From assembly GCA_023663615.1 (NCBI GenBank), contig JAMPHA010000001.1, forward strand, positions 558,001-622,000: DNA of 64,000 bases, given 5' to 3'. The notes below the pieces were generated by a model. That model searched no databases. It worked only from the letters and a program-made list of their open reading frames with translations, and had not been told where the DNA came from. The position numbers and the translations under genes were made by a program. Position 1 is the stretch's first letter. Every line of letters begins with the position of its first letter. This document shows, piece after piece, positions 32,498 through 41,049 of this stretch. Origin of the DNA: DLAJ01 sp023663615 (GTDB lineage Bacteria > Bacillota > Clostridia > Lachnospirales > Lachnospiraceae).

Positions 32498-33445
32498 ATG
32501 AAAAAAAACAAAAAAATCCTTTTAACTCTGTCCGGTTTGGTTCTGGCAACCATGCATGGCATGAATCGCATGGAATGCAGCGCATGCTTATCCAAAAATA
32601 TACTTCCGGCGGATCATATTCAAAATTTCCAATGGCGGTTCGGAAACGTAAAATACCGCAAAACAGGAACGGGCGCTCCGCTGCTGCTCATCCATGACTT
32701 AACGCCCGGCTCCAGCTCCTATGAATTTTCTCATATAGAGGAACTGCTCGCACAGACAAACACCGTCTACGCCATTGATCTGCTTGGTTACGGAAGATCG
32801 GATAAACCGAATATGACCTACACCAATTATCTTTACGTCCAGCTCATCACAGATTTTGTAGGAAAAGTGATCGGTAAAAAAACAAGTATCGCCGCGACCG
32901 GGTTAAGCGCCGTGTCCGCTATCATGGCTGTACATAACGACGCGGAATTGATCGATAAACTGATCCTCATCCATCCGCAGGATCTGTACGAGGGCAACCA
33001 GATTCCTTCCACACAGTTAAAACTGCTTAAATTTTTGATTGATTTTCCGATTATCGGCACTTTTATTTACAATCTTCACACAAACAAGGCTTCTTTCCAC
33101 ACGCAGTTTCTCTATGAATATTTTTGCCGGCCGACCGTGGATCTGGATACAATCATCGACGCCTATACGGAATCTGCGCACATTGGCTTCTATAAAGGAA
33201 AATACGCTTACTCAAGTTTCCTCGCAAAATACGGAAACAGCAATTGCATCTTTGCTCTGAAAAATATCAATCACAGCATCCTCATGATCTCCGGAGAAAA
33301 GTCCACGCTTTCCGAGACAAACGAGGGAAATTACACGTATTTTAACCGTTCCATTGAAACGGTACGCATTGCCAATTCCAAGAATCTCCCGCAATTGGAG
33401 AATCCGAGGGAGACCGCCGCAAGGATTCAGGATTTCTTAGCGTAA
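32498..33445 (+). CDS. Alpha/beta hydrolase-fold protein with altered catalytic residues
   Basis: 315 aa. ATG 32498 follows CGGGAG by 11 nt; a GTG at 32489 is the alternative. A short hydrophobic N-terminus (ILLTLSGLVLATMHGM) may be a signal or anchor. The fold is clear: GAPLLLIHDLTPGSSSYEF is the oxyanion region, YAIDLLGYGRSDKPNMTYTN follows, and TGLSAVS is the nucleophile elbow (usual G-x-S-x-G lacks its second Gly). At the expected acid position ISGEKS has no Asp. At the histidine site SKNLPQLENP has Asn where His is usual. Activity is therefore doubtful. Stands alone on the plus strand, divergent from the kinase gene. Confidence 0.75.
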   Translation: MKKNKKILLTLSGLVLATMHGMNRMECSACLSKNILPADHIQNFQWRFGNVKYRKTGTGAPLLLIHDLTPGSSSYEFSHIEELLAQTNTVYAIDLLGYGRSDKPNMTYTNYLYVQLITDFVGKVIGKKTSIAATGLSAVSAIMAVHNDAELIDKLILIHPQDLYEGNQIPSTQLKLLKFLIDFPIIGTFIYNLHTNKASFHTQFLYEYFCRPTVDLDTIIDAYTESAHIGFYKGKYAYSSFLAKYGNSNCIFALKNINHSILMISGEKSTLSETNEGNYTYFNRSIETVRIANSKNLPQLENPRETAARIQDFLA

Positions 33446-33500
33446 GATGAAACTCTTTGCAAAACGCCCATCGGCGTGAATAGGAGATTTTCTTCGCATA

Positions 33501-34238
33501 TTATAGCGGTTCTTTAGCGGGAAGCCCCGCTTTGCGCGGATATTTTTTCGGCGTTGCGGTATGTTTTTCGATCACGATCAATTTGCGGAACAAGTCGGAA
33601 CCGGGTAAATAAAAATCGATCTTTTGCATAACCTGTCCGCCCAGAACAGAAAGCGCATGTGCCGCCCCGGCAAGTTCGCTTTCTGTTTTTTCTGATTTAT
33701 AAGCGACAAAATATCCGTTTTTCTTTACGAAAGGAAGACAGTATTCCGATAACGTGGAAAGCCGCGCAACCGCACGGGATACGCAAAGATCATAATTTTC
33801 CCGAAATTCTTCTTTCCTTGCGGCATCCTCCGCACGCTCGTGGATTGCCGTGATTTTTTTTAGCCCAAGCTGCGCGATTACTTCATTCAAAAATTGAACG
33901 CGTTTATTCAAGGAATCCAGCATCGTAATGTTCCAATCTGGAAAAGCGATTTTGAGAGGAAGCGCCGGAAAACCTGCTCCCGTCCCGACGTCGATCACAG
34001 AAAGTTCCCGCCCGGATAAAAAATCATGCTCCGGGAATGCTTTCACCAGCGAAAGACTATCCGTAAAATGCTTTAGAACCACTTCCTCATAATCCGTGAT
34101 TGCCGTCAGATTCATAAAGGCATTCCATTCCAGGAGCAATTCATAATAACGGAGAAATTGTTCATATTGTTCGCCGCTCAAAGAAATTCGCAGCGCATCC
34201 ATGTTGTTTTTGAATGTTGTAAGAGAATGGTTTTGCAT
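33501..34238 (-). CDS. rsmG: 16S rRNA (guanine(527)-N7)-methyltransferase
   Basis: SAM-dependent methyltransferase acting on G527 (E. coli numbering) in the 530 loop. 245 aa. VIDVGTGAGFPALPLKIAFP is the SAM-binding motif I, and MLDSLNKRVQFLNEV motif II. VSRAVARLSTLSEYCLPFVK is characteristic. AGGAAG lies upstream. It follows mnmG, as in many Firmicutes, but a 100-nt stretch with 15-bp repeats separates them. Confidence 0.95.
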   Translation of the reverse strand: MQNHSLTTFKNNMDALRISLSGEQYEQFLRYYELLLEWNAFMNLTAITDYEEVVLKHFTDSLSLVKAFPEHDFLSGRELSVIDVGTGAGFPALPLKIAFPDWNITMLDSLNKRVQFLNEVIAQLGLKKITAIHERAEDAARKEEFRENYDLCVSRAVARLSTLSEYCLPFVKKNGYFVAYKSEKTESELAGAAHALSVLGGQVMQKIDFYLPGSDLFRKLIVIEKHTATPKKYPRKAGLPAKEPL

Positions 34239-34266
34239 AAATCCGCTTCCTTTATTGATAACTTCC

Positions 34267-34341
34267 TCACTGAAAACTTTTCACCGGAAACTTCTTTGCT
34301 GACAGCTTTTTTACTGACAACTTTTTTATAAATCTTTTTTA
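34267..34341 (-). repeat. 15-bp degenerate tandem array, in frame with mnmG past its stop
   Basis: Between mnmG and rsmG there are four degenerate units of about 15 nt. Read in the mnmG frame beyond its TAA they give KKLSV, KKLSA, KKFPV and KSFQ, then a stop at 34267-34269 (distance divisible by 3). It may be a C-terminal repeat tail lost by a stop mutation, or a non-coding A/T repeat. Confidence 0.6.
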
Positions 34342-36267
34342 CGGCTCCACATTTTTCCGCGCATGATGCTCCAAATAAACCAACAGCACGGAAATATCCG
34401 AAGGGGACACGCCCGATATTCTGGAAGCCTGTCCGACATTGATCGGGCGGAACTGTTTTAATTTCTGTCTCGCTTCCAGACGCAGACTGCCCACATCATC
34501 ATAATCCATGTCTTCGGGAAGTTTCTTTTTTTCCATTTTGTGGAACTGTTCTACCTGCCGCAGTTGTCTTGCAATATAACCTTCGTATTTTATTTCGATC
34601 TCCACCTGCTCAATCACAGCGTCCGGCAAAGGCTTCCGCTCCCGGTCTAAGGACCCGAGTGTCTCATAAGAAAGTTCCGGTCTGCACATCAGCTCCGCCA
34701 AAGAGGCGGCTGTTTTTAACGGCGCGCTGCCATGCGCCTCCAGAAATTCCTGCACCGCTTTATTCGCGCCGACCATGGTATTCTTTAATCGCTTACTTTC
34801 TTCTTTGATCTGTTTTTCTTTCAGAAGAACCGCGTCATATTGCTCTTTTGTAATGAGTCCCGCCTGAAATCCATACTTGCGCAGACGAAGATCCGCGTTA
34901 TCCTGACGCAGTAAAAGGCGATATTCTGCGCGCGACGTCATCATGCGGTACGGCTCAAAATTTTCTTTTGTCACAAGATCGTCCACAAGCACGCCGAGAT
35001 ACCCTTCCGAGCGGTCGATGACAAGCTGTTCTTTTCCGAGCGCATGATTCGCCGCATTGATTCCCGCAAGCAGTCCCTGCGCCGCCGCTTCCTCATAGCC
35101 GCTGCTTCCGTTTAACTGACCGCCGCTGTAAAGCCCCTCGATATTCTTAAATTGTAACGTCGGATAAAGCTGCTGCGGATCAATGCAGTCATATTCGATC
35201 GCATAGGCATTGCGCACAATCTTACAATGCTCCAAACCCGGCACGGTCCGGTACATGGCAAGCTGCACGTCCTCCGGAAGAGAAGACGACATGCCGCCCA
35301 CATACATTTCGTTGGTATGCAGTCCCTCCGGCTCAATAAAAACCTGATGCCGTTCTTTATCCGCAAATTTCACGACCTTATCCTCGATCGACGGACAATA
35401 GCGCGGTCCCGTTCCTTCAATGACACCCGCATAAATCGGCGAACGGTCGAGATTTCCGCGGATAATTTCATGCGTCTGCTCATTCGTATAAGTCAGATAG
35501 CAGGATACCTGTTCAATCTGCACCGTTTCCGGATCGGTGGAAAAAGAAAACGGCACAATGCGTTCGTCCCCCTTCTGCTCCTCCATCCTAGAATAATCAA
35601 GCGTCCGCCCGTCCATCCGTGCAGGTGTTCCCGTCTTAAAACGGCGCATCTTAATACCGAGTTTCTTCATGGAATCCGTTAAATGCGTTGCCGGCTGTAA
35701 CCCGTTCGGTCCGGTATACGTGATTGCTTCCCCGCAGAGACAGCGCGCGTTCAGGTATGTTCCCGTACAAAGCACAACCGCTTTTGCCTCATAAATCGCT
35801 CCCGTCAAAATGCGGACGCCGGTGATGCGCTTTTTTACCGAATCATCTGCTGCGGAATTTTTTGCCGCATCCTCTGCAAGCAGCTCGACAACCTCCGCCT
35901 GCTTGATCGTCAAATGTTCCTGATTTTCTAACATTTTCCGCATGGAACGCGTATATTCCGCTTTATCCGCCTGCGCGCGCAGAGAATGTACCGCAGGTCC
36001 CTTCGAGCGGTTTAACATTTTTGACTGAATAAAAGTTCTATCAATATTTTTTCCCATTTCGCCGCCGAGCGCATCGACTTCCCGCACAAGATGTCCTTTT
36101 GACGAACCGCCGATATTCGGATTGCACGGCATTAAAGCGATACTGTCCACGCTGACCGTAAAAATAACGGTTTCCAATCCCATCCGCGCGCAGGCAAGAG
36201 CCGCCTCACAGCCGGCATGTCCCGCTCCGACGACACATATATCTACCTGTTCCCTGATCTGTGACAT
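34339..36267 (-). CDS. mnmG: tRNA uridine-5-carboxymethylaminomethyl modification enzyme MnmG (GidA)
   Basis: FAD protein that with MnmE adds the (carboxymethyl)aminomethyl group to U34 of certain tRNAs. 642 aa. The N-terminal Rossmann loop is VVGAGHAGCEAALACARMG. PCNPNIGGSSKGHLVREVDA, GTYLNARCLCGE and GLYSGGQLNGSSGYEEAA are diagnostic. The C-terminal helical domain contacts MnmE. ATG 36265-36267 is chosen. Its partner mnmE is 2.6 kb away, separated by three later-inserted genes. Confidence 0.97.
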   Translation of the reverse strand: MSQIREQVDICVVGAGHAGCEAALACARMGLETVIFTVSVDSIALMPCNPNIGGSSKGHLVREVDALGGEMGKNIDRTFIQSKMLNRSKGPAVHSLRAQADKAEYTRSMRKMLENQEHLTIKQAEVVELLAEDAAKNSAADDSVKKRITGVRILTGAIYEAKAVVLCTGTYLNARCLCGEAITYTGPNGLQPATHLTDSMKKLGIKMRRFKTGTPARMDGRTLDYSRMEEQKGDERIVPFSFSTDPETVQIEQVSCYLTYTNEQTHEIIRGNLDRSPIYAGVIEGTGPRYCPSIEDKVVKFADKERHQVFIEPEGLHTNEMYVGGMSSSLPEDVQLAMYRTVPGLEHCKIVRNAYAIEYDCIDPQQLYPTLQFKNIEGLYSGGQLNGSSGYEEAAAQGLLAGINAANHALGKEQLVIDRSEGYLGVLVDDLVTKENFEPYRMMTSRAEYRLLLRQDNADLRLRKYGFQAGLITKEQYDAVLLKEKQIKEESKRLKNTMVGANKAVQEFLEAHGSAPLKTAASLAELMCRPELSYETLGSLDRERKPLPDAVIEQVEIEIKYEGYIARQLRQVEQFHKMEKKKLPEDMDYDDVGSLRLEARQKLKQFRPINVGQASRISGVSPSDISVLLVYLEHHARKNVEP

Positions 36268-36475
36268 TGTTATCCCCATCATCTGCTTTTTTAAGCTGTC
36301 TGCTCATTCTTCTCACTTTCGCTCATTATATCACAGTTATCTTTTAGTCTCAATCACACCAGTTCTTATTTCATCAAAAAAACCGCCTCATCATCAGCAC
36401 TTCTATGCCTTATTTGCATATCTGCTTTCGATTCGACAGTCTTTTTCATTTTCTTATATTTTTTATTCTGTTTTA

Positions 36476-36868
36476 TTATGGTATTAACATTTTCAATGAT
36501 TTAGCTTGAAAACCTTCACCATTTTTTAGAAGAATCTCCGTTTCCAGATTAGAAGAATTTAACTCTATCAGTAAATTTCGTAAATGACATGACGGAATAT
36601 CGAATGTAGTATCATTCCACATACATACAACATACTTTATCTCTTTATCTCCACTTTTTTCAAGAATCTTTACAAAATTATTCTCATCCTCCATATTACC
36701 AGACATAATACTATGATTAGCAAAAGAAAATATGTTACCTTTAGAAGTCCATACTGCAACAGCTTGTTCAGCGGATAAATCAGATCTGATAAGTTCTTCT
36801 GCCTGTTTTACTAATTTTTCAAATTGCAGAATAGCATTTTTTCTACACAAATCAACATTACTTTCCAT
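36476..36868 (-). CDS. Unknown protein, possibly a degenerate cytidine-deaminase-like fold
   Basis: 130 aa from ATG 36866-36868 (CGGAGG upstream). I do not recognise a family with certainty. The order of elements resembles cytidine deaminase: SAEQAVAVWTSKGNIFSFAN corresponds to the strand pair and N-V-E region, and IPSCHLRNLLIEL to the PCGACRQ-x-L helix. EILLKNGEGFQAKSLKMLIP matches the C-terminal strand with L-x-x-L-L-P. The zinc ligands are not preserved: there is no H/C-A-E, and PSCHL has only one Cys. If the fold is right it is a non-catalytic relative. A+T-rich, next to an IS element. Confidence 0.45.
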   Translation of the reverse strand: MESNVDLCRKNAILQFEKLVKQAEELIRSDLSAEQAVAVWTSKGNIFSFANHSIMSGNMEDENNFVKILEKSGDKEIKYVVCMWNDTTFDIPSCHLRNLLIELNSSNLETEILLKNGEGFQAKSLKMLIP

Positions 36869-36951
36869 ATTTGTCCTCCGTATCCATCTTTTAACATGGA
36901 TGATTTTTTGTGTTCTTGAAACAATAATAACAGAAAAGGAGGAAAAAAGAT

Positions 36952-37179
36952 ATGAATAATAAATTTTTAGATTGTTCTGCATTGACAATCGTTATCATAG
37001 GCGCAATCAACTGGGCACTGATCGGATTTTTCCGATTTGACCTGGTAGCAAAGGTTTTTGGAAATATGTCCTGGGTTTCCAGAATCATTTACGATCTTGT
37101 CGGCATCTGCGGAATTTATCTGATCACATTTTATCTTTACTGCGGCGGCAAATCGCAGCGCGATGCAAAAAATGCATAA
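36952..37179 (+). CDS. DUF378 (YuzA-like) small membrane protein
   Basis: 75 aa with two TM segments (ALTIVIIGAINWALIGFF and IIYDLVGICGIYLITFYLY). GAINWALIG is the DUF378 signature. A perfect AAAGGAGG ribosome site lies upstream. Function unknown. It ends at paired hairpins, the second of which is the left target duplication of the IS element. Confidence 0.88.
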   Translation: MNNKFLDCSALTIVIIGAINWALIGFFRFDLVAKVFGNMSWVSRIIYDLVGICGIYLITFYLYCGGKSQRDAKNA

Positions 37180-37208
37180 AAAAGAGTTCCGCCTACGCGA
37201 AACTCTTT
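37180..37208. terminator. Terminator hairpin after DUF378
   Basis: AAAGAGTTCCGC pairs with a near-complement ending AACTCTTT around a short loop, with one mismatch. It has A- and T-runs at either end and lies directly after the DUF378 stop. Confidence 0.75.
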
Positions 37209-37209
37209 C

Positions 37210-37234
37210 AAAGAACTGCCTTTGGCAGTTCTTT
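37210..37234. repeat. Left 25-bp target duplication (terminator hairpin)
   Basis: Arms AAAGAACTGCC and GGCAGTTCTTT with a TTT loop. An identical 25-nt copy stands at 38842-38866. It directly abuts the left inverted repeat of the IS element. Confidence 0.9.
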
Positions 37235-38841
37235 CAGACTGTAGACAAAGTCCGAGGCATCCGTCTCAGATGCTGCCTAAAAAGAGCTGAAAAATCCCCT
37301 GTATCCGGGACTTTCCGGCTCTTTTCTGATATAATGGAAGCATAGGAAAGGCGGGATACTTCTATGATGACTCAGAATACAGAAAAGAAAAGAGAACAGA
37401 TCCAGATGTTCTGTATGGATGACATGGTCCCACAGGACCATCTTCTGCGGATTATTGAAAAAGCCATTGACTGGAACTTCATCTATGACCTTGTAGCGGA
37501 CAAGTACAGCCCGGATAACGGACGCCCCAGCATGGACCCCGTCATGCTGATAAAACTTCCCTTCATCCAGTATCTGTATGGCATCAGAAGTATGCGCCAG
37601 ACGGTAAAGGAGATCGAAGTAAATGTAGCTTACCGGTGGTTCCTTGGTCTTGAGATGATGGACAAAGTCCCCCATTTCTCAACCTTCGGTAAAAACTATA
37701 CCCGCCGGTTTAAGGACACCGGCCTCTTTGAGCAGATATTTTCCCATATACTGCAGGAGTGTTATAAATCCGGACTGGTAGACCCGTCTGAAGTCTTTGT
37801 GGATTCCACGCACGTCAAAGCCCGCGCAAACAATAAAAAAGTGCAGAAACGCATTGCCCATGAAGAGGCATTGTTTTTTGAGGAGATGCTGGAAAAAGAG
37901 ATCAATGAGGACCGTGAAGCGCACGGGAGGCACCCGTTTAAGGGAAAAGATGACGACGACATGCCGTCCGGCGGTGGCGGCGGCAGGGAAGAAAAAGCGA
38001 TCAGGACAAGCACTTCTGACCCGGAAAGCGGATGGTTCCGCAAGGGAGAACATAAAAATGTATTTGCCTATGCAGTACAGACTGCATGTGATAAGAATGG
38101 CTGGATCCTCGGATATAGTGTCCATCCCGGGAACCATCATGACAGCAGGACATTTAAGACCCTGTATGATAAAATAAAAGGGATCGGGATAGAAATCCTG
38201 ATAGCTGATTCGGGATATAAAACGCCCGGCATAGCAAAACTCCTGATCGATGACGGGATCAGACCGCTCCTGCCATACAAACGCCCCATGACAAAAGACG
38301 GTTTCTTCAAAAAATATATGTACGTCTATGATGAGTATTATGATCGTTATATCTGTCCAAACAATCAGGAGCTGACTTACCGGACGACCAACCGTGAAGG
38401 ATACCAGGAATACAAAAGCTGCGGCGCTGTCTGTGCAGGCTGTCCATACCTTGCACAATGCACCCGCAGCAGGGAACATGTAAAGGTCATCACACGCCAC
38501 ATTTGGGAACCGTACATGGAGAAGTGCGAGGACATCCGCCATACACTTGGAATGAAAGAAATCTATTCGTTAAGGAAAGAGACCATTGAACGGATCTTTG
38601 GAAGTGCGAAGGAGAATCATGGTTTCCGGTATACGCAGATGTTCGGAAAAGCCCGGATGGAAATGAAAGCGGGGCTTACGTTTGCCTGCATGAATCTGAA
38701 AAAGCTGGCAAAGATGAAGGCGAAGCGGGGGCTTTTGAAGGAAGTAAACCTGCTTAAAATATCTATTTTGGACATAATCAGGCTGATAAAAGGAAAGCGG
38801 CTCTTGGATGTAAATCCTAAAGCCGCTTTGTCTACAGTCTG
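37235..38841 (+). mobile_element. IS1182-family insertion sequence, 1607 bp
   Basis: Ends are perfect 16-bp inverted repeats CAGACTGTAGACAAAG (37235-37250 and, inverted, 38826-38841). Both ends abut identical 25-bp palindromic hairpins, so the element appears complete and inserted with a 25-bp target duplication. An internal hairpin at 37280-37325 (AAAAGAGC and GCTCTTTT arms) lies before the transposase and may block incoming transcription. An extended -10 (TGATATAAT) overlaps its end. It separates mnmE from mnmG, which are normally adjacent. Confidence 0.92.
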
Positions 38842-38842
38842 A
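37364..38842 (+). CDS. IS1182-family transposase
   Basis: 492 aa DDE transposase, apparently intact. The N-terminal domain is MFCMDDMVPQDHLLRIIEKA. The DUF772-like part reads RPSMDPVMLIKLPFIQYLYG and RSMRQTVKEIEVNVAYRWFL. The catalytic core has FVDSTHVKARAN (first Asp), ILIADSGYKTPG (second Asp) and ERIFGSAKENHGFRYTQMFG with the Glu nearby. A Cys-rich part (SCGAVCAGCPYLAQC) is common in this family. The TGA stop is formed by the element's last TG and the first A of the flanking hairpin. Confidence 0.95.
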   Translation: MMTQNTEKKREQIQMFCMDDMVPQDHLLRIIEKAIDWNFIYDLVADKYSPDNGRPSMDPVMLIKLPFIQYLYGIRSMRQTVKEIEVNVAYRWFLGLEMMDKVPHFSTFGKNYTRRFKDTGLFEQIFSHILQECYKSGLVDPSEVFVDSTHVKARANNKKVQKRIAHEEALFFEEMLEKEINEDREAHGRHPFKGKDDDDMPSGGGGGREEKAIRTSTSDPESGWFRKGEHKNVFAYAVQTACDKNGWILGYSVHPGNHHDSRTFKTLYDKIKGIGIEILIADSGYKTPGIAKLLIDDGIRPLLPYKRPMTKDGFFKKYMYVYDEYYDRYICPNNQELTYRTTNREGYQEYKSCGAVCAGCPYLAQCTRSREHVKVITRHIWEPYMEKCEDIRHTLGMKEIYSLRKETIERIFGSAKENHGFRYTQMFGKARMEMKAGLTFACMNLKKLAKMKAKRGLLKEVNLLKISILDIIRLIKGKRLLDVNPKAALSTV

Positions 38843-38866
38843 AAGAACTGCCTTTGGCAGTTCTTT
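38842..38866. terminator. Right 25-bp hairpin copy; terminator of mnmE
   Basis: Identical to 37210-37234. It lies 8 nt after the mnmE stop (minus strand) and has a U-run in that direction. The original target was probably a shared terminator between DUF378 and mnmE. Confidence 0.85.
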
Positions 38867-38874
38867 TGATTTCA

Positions 38875-40377
38875 CTATTTTCCCATACAAAACTTAGAAA
38901 AAATCTCATTCACCAGATCGTCGCCGATTTCTTCCCCGATGATCCTGCCAAGCGAGGAATATGCGCTCATGAGATCGATCGAATAAAAATCCTCCGGCAT
39001 TTCCGCAGCGATACTCTGCATGACTTGCTGGAGACTGTCATAGGCTTCTACCAGTCCTTCTTTATGCCGGATATTCGTGATCATGATTTCAGAATTTGCG
39101 GAAATATCTCCGTCAATAAACATTTGACGAATTTGTTCTTCCAATTCCTGCATTCCACTTTTTATAAAAGCCGAATCGGAAGAAAAAGAAGAAGCTGCAG
39201 TAGAAGTTTTGATGATCGCAAAGTCCTGTTTTTGACTGCCTGCAGGATTCCCTTCATTTTCATGCTTCTTTTCTTTTTCCGTATGTTTCTCTCTTTTCTC
39301 TGTACGGAATGAGCCGGTCGTTATTGCATCTTTTAATTCATTTTCTGTGATTACCGACTCTAAATCCGATTTATTCATGAGTACGATCACTTTTTTATTT
39401 TGTAAAAGAGGAAGAATTTCTTCATCATTCTCATCAAGAGGAACGGAAGCGTCCACCACATAAATGAGCAGATCTGCGTCCGCCGCATAAGATTTTGCGC
39501 GCTCAACGCCGATTTTTTCCACCTTATCCCGCGTATCCCTGATACCCGCGGTATCGACGATGTGTAACTGCACGCCGCCAATCGTCAGGCTCTCTTCTAA
39601 CGCGTCGCGCGTCGTTCCTGCAATATCGGTTACGATTGCTTTTTCTTCGCCAAGCAGCAGATTTAGCAGAGAAGATTTTCCGGCGTTTGGTTTTCCGACA
39701 ATAACGGTGCGAATGCCTTCTCTGACAATCTTTCCCTGATCCGCGGAACGAATCAGATGCATACAATCATCTGAAAGACGTTTTATTTTTGCAGAAAGCT
39801 GTTCCGGGTACCCGTCTAAACTGATATGTTCCGGATCATCCAGCGCCGACTCGATAAAAGCAATTTCATGCAAGATACCCGCGCGGATTTCTTTTATTTT
39901 TACAGAAACAGATCCTCTAAGCTGTGCCATGGACGCCTTCAAGGCAAGATCGTTCTGAGAGCGCAGAATATCCATGACCGCTTCCGCTTCCGCCAGATCG
40001 ATTCTTCCGTTCAAAAAAGCACGCTTCGTAAATTCTCCGGGCTCGGCAAGACGCGCCCCATGCGCTAATACGAGGGACAGGATCCGGTTCATGATATAAA
40101 TACCGCCGTGGCAGTTGATCTCAACCGTATCTTCCTTCGTATAGGTATGGGGCGCTTTCATAACCGACACCATAACTTCATCCACAATATCGCTGCCATC
40201 GCAGATGAAACCATAGTGAATGGTGTGCGTCTGATATTGAATTAACGTATGTTCTTTTTTGCGATTACAATAAATCGGATGAACAACGGAAACGGCATCC
40301 TCCCCGCTTACCCGGATGATGCCGATTCCGCCGTTCCCGACAGGCGTTGCGATCGCTGCGATCGTTTCTGTCTGCAT
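38875..40377 (-). CDS. mnmE: tRNA modification GTPase MnmE (TrmE)
   Basis: Partner of MnmG in U34 modification. 500 aa; the family norm is about 455. The N-terminal folate-binding domain begins IAAIATPVGNGGIGIIRVSG. The G domain has GKPNAGKSSL, DIAGTTRD, DTAGIRDT and NKSD. The C-terminal catalytic motif is FCMGK (usual FCIGK). An extra ~45-residue charged stretch (EKREKHTEKEKKHENEG) lies in the late G domain and explains the length. GAGG precedes the ATG. It starts 3 nt after the jag stop. Confidence 0.96.
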   Translation of the reverse strand: MQTETIAAIATPVGNGGIGIIRVSGEDAVSVVHPIYCNRKKEHTLIQYQTHTIHYGFICDGSDIVDEVMVSVMKAPHTYTKEDTVEINCHGGIYIMNRILSLVLAHGARLAEPGEFTKRAFLNGRIDLAEAEAVMDILRSQNDLALKASMAQLRGSVSVKIKEIRAGILHEIAFIESALDDPEHISLDGYPEQLSAKIKRLSDDCMHLIRSADQGKIVREGIRTVIVGKPNAGKSSLLNLLLGEEKAIVTDIAGTTRDALEESLTIGGVQLHIVDTAGIRDTRDKVEKIGVERAKSYAADADLLIYVVDASVPLDENDEEILPLLQNKKVIVLMNKSDLESVITENELKDAITTGSFRTEKREKHTEKEKKHENEGNPAGSQKQDFAIIKTSTAASSFSSDSAFIKSGMQELEEQIRQMFIDGDISANSEIMITNIRHKEGLVEAYDSLQQVMQSIAAEMPEDFYSIDLMSAYSSLGRIIGEEIGDDLVNEIFSKFCMGK

Positions 40378-40380
40378 TTT

Positions 40381-41016
40381 TTAGAATTTCCTCAACGTTA
40401 CCACAACACGGCGGAACGGTTCTTCGCCTTCGCTGTGTGTGGTTACATACTTATCATTTTGAAGCGCGGAATGAATAATGCGTCTCTCATAAGGATTCAT
40501 CGGCTCTAACGAAACGGAACGTTTTGTTCTTTTTACCTTATAAGAAATATTCTTTGCCAGATTTTCCAGCGTTTCTTTTCTTCTCTTGCGGTAATTTTCC
40601 GTATCCACTTTTACGCGGATATAGTCTTCCGTCCCTTTATTGACAACGAGAGATACCAGATATTGAAGGGAATCGAGAGTCTGTCCTCTTTTTCCGATCA
40701 AAATTCCCATTTCGTCGCCCTTTAAGTCAACATCCAGCGTTTTTTCATTTTCATCATAAAACGCGTCGATGTCAACGGCATAATTCATTGCATGAAATAC
40801 GTCCGTTAAGAAATTTTTTGCCGTCTGGTCGATGCTGAGTTCTTCTTCTTTTACTTTTGCCTCAATCTTCGCCAGTTTTGAGCCGATTCCCAAAAATCCG
40901 CTGGAACCTTCTTCCACTACATGATAATCCAGCTTATCGCTCGGTACGCCGTATGCTTCGCATGCTTCCGTAATCGCATCATTGACTGTTTTTCCGGTAT
41001 ATTCTTTATATTCCAT
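40381..41016 (-). CDS. jag: RNA-binding protein Jag/KhpB (SpoIIIJ-associated)
   Basis: About 211 aa. The N-terminal Jag domain (EYKEYTGKTVNDAITEACEA) is followed by a KH domain (DEMGILIGKRGQTLDSLQYL, the GxxG loop) and R3H (RRIIHSALQNDKYVTTHSEG). Known role: RNA chaperone linked to cell elongation and division. ATG 41016 is chosen by homology; an in-frame ATG at 41028 is the alternative. Lies between yidC and mnmE in the classic ori-proximal operon. Confidence 0.93.
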   Translation of the reverse strand: MEYKEYTGKTVNDAITEACEAYGVPSDKLDYHVVEEGSSGFLGIGSKLAKIEAKVKEEELSIDQTAKNFLTDVFHAMNYAVDIDAFYDENEKTLDVDLKGDEMGILIGKRGQTLDSLQYLVSLVVNKGTEDYIRVKVDTENYRKRRKETLENLAKNISYKVKRTKRSVSLEPMNPYERRIIHSALQNDKYVTTHSEGEEPFRRVVVTLRKF

Positions 41017-41049
41017 TTTCAATCCCATACCCTTTCTTTACAAAATTTC

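Noticed and set aside
37679..38542. 287-codon minus-strand frame inside the transposase
   Set aside because: Antisense shadow of the IS1182 transposase; composition unlike a real protein.
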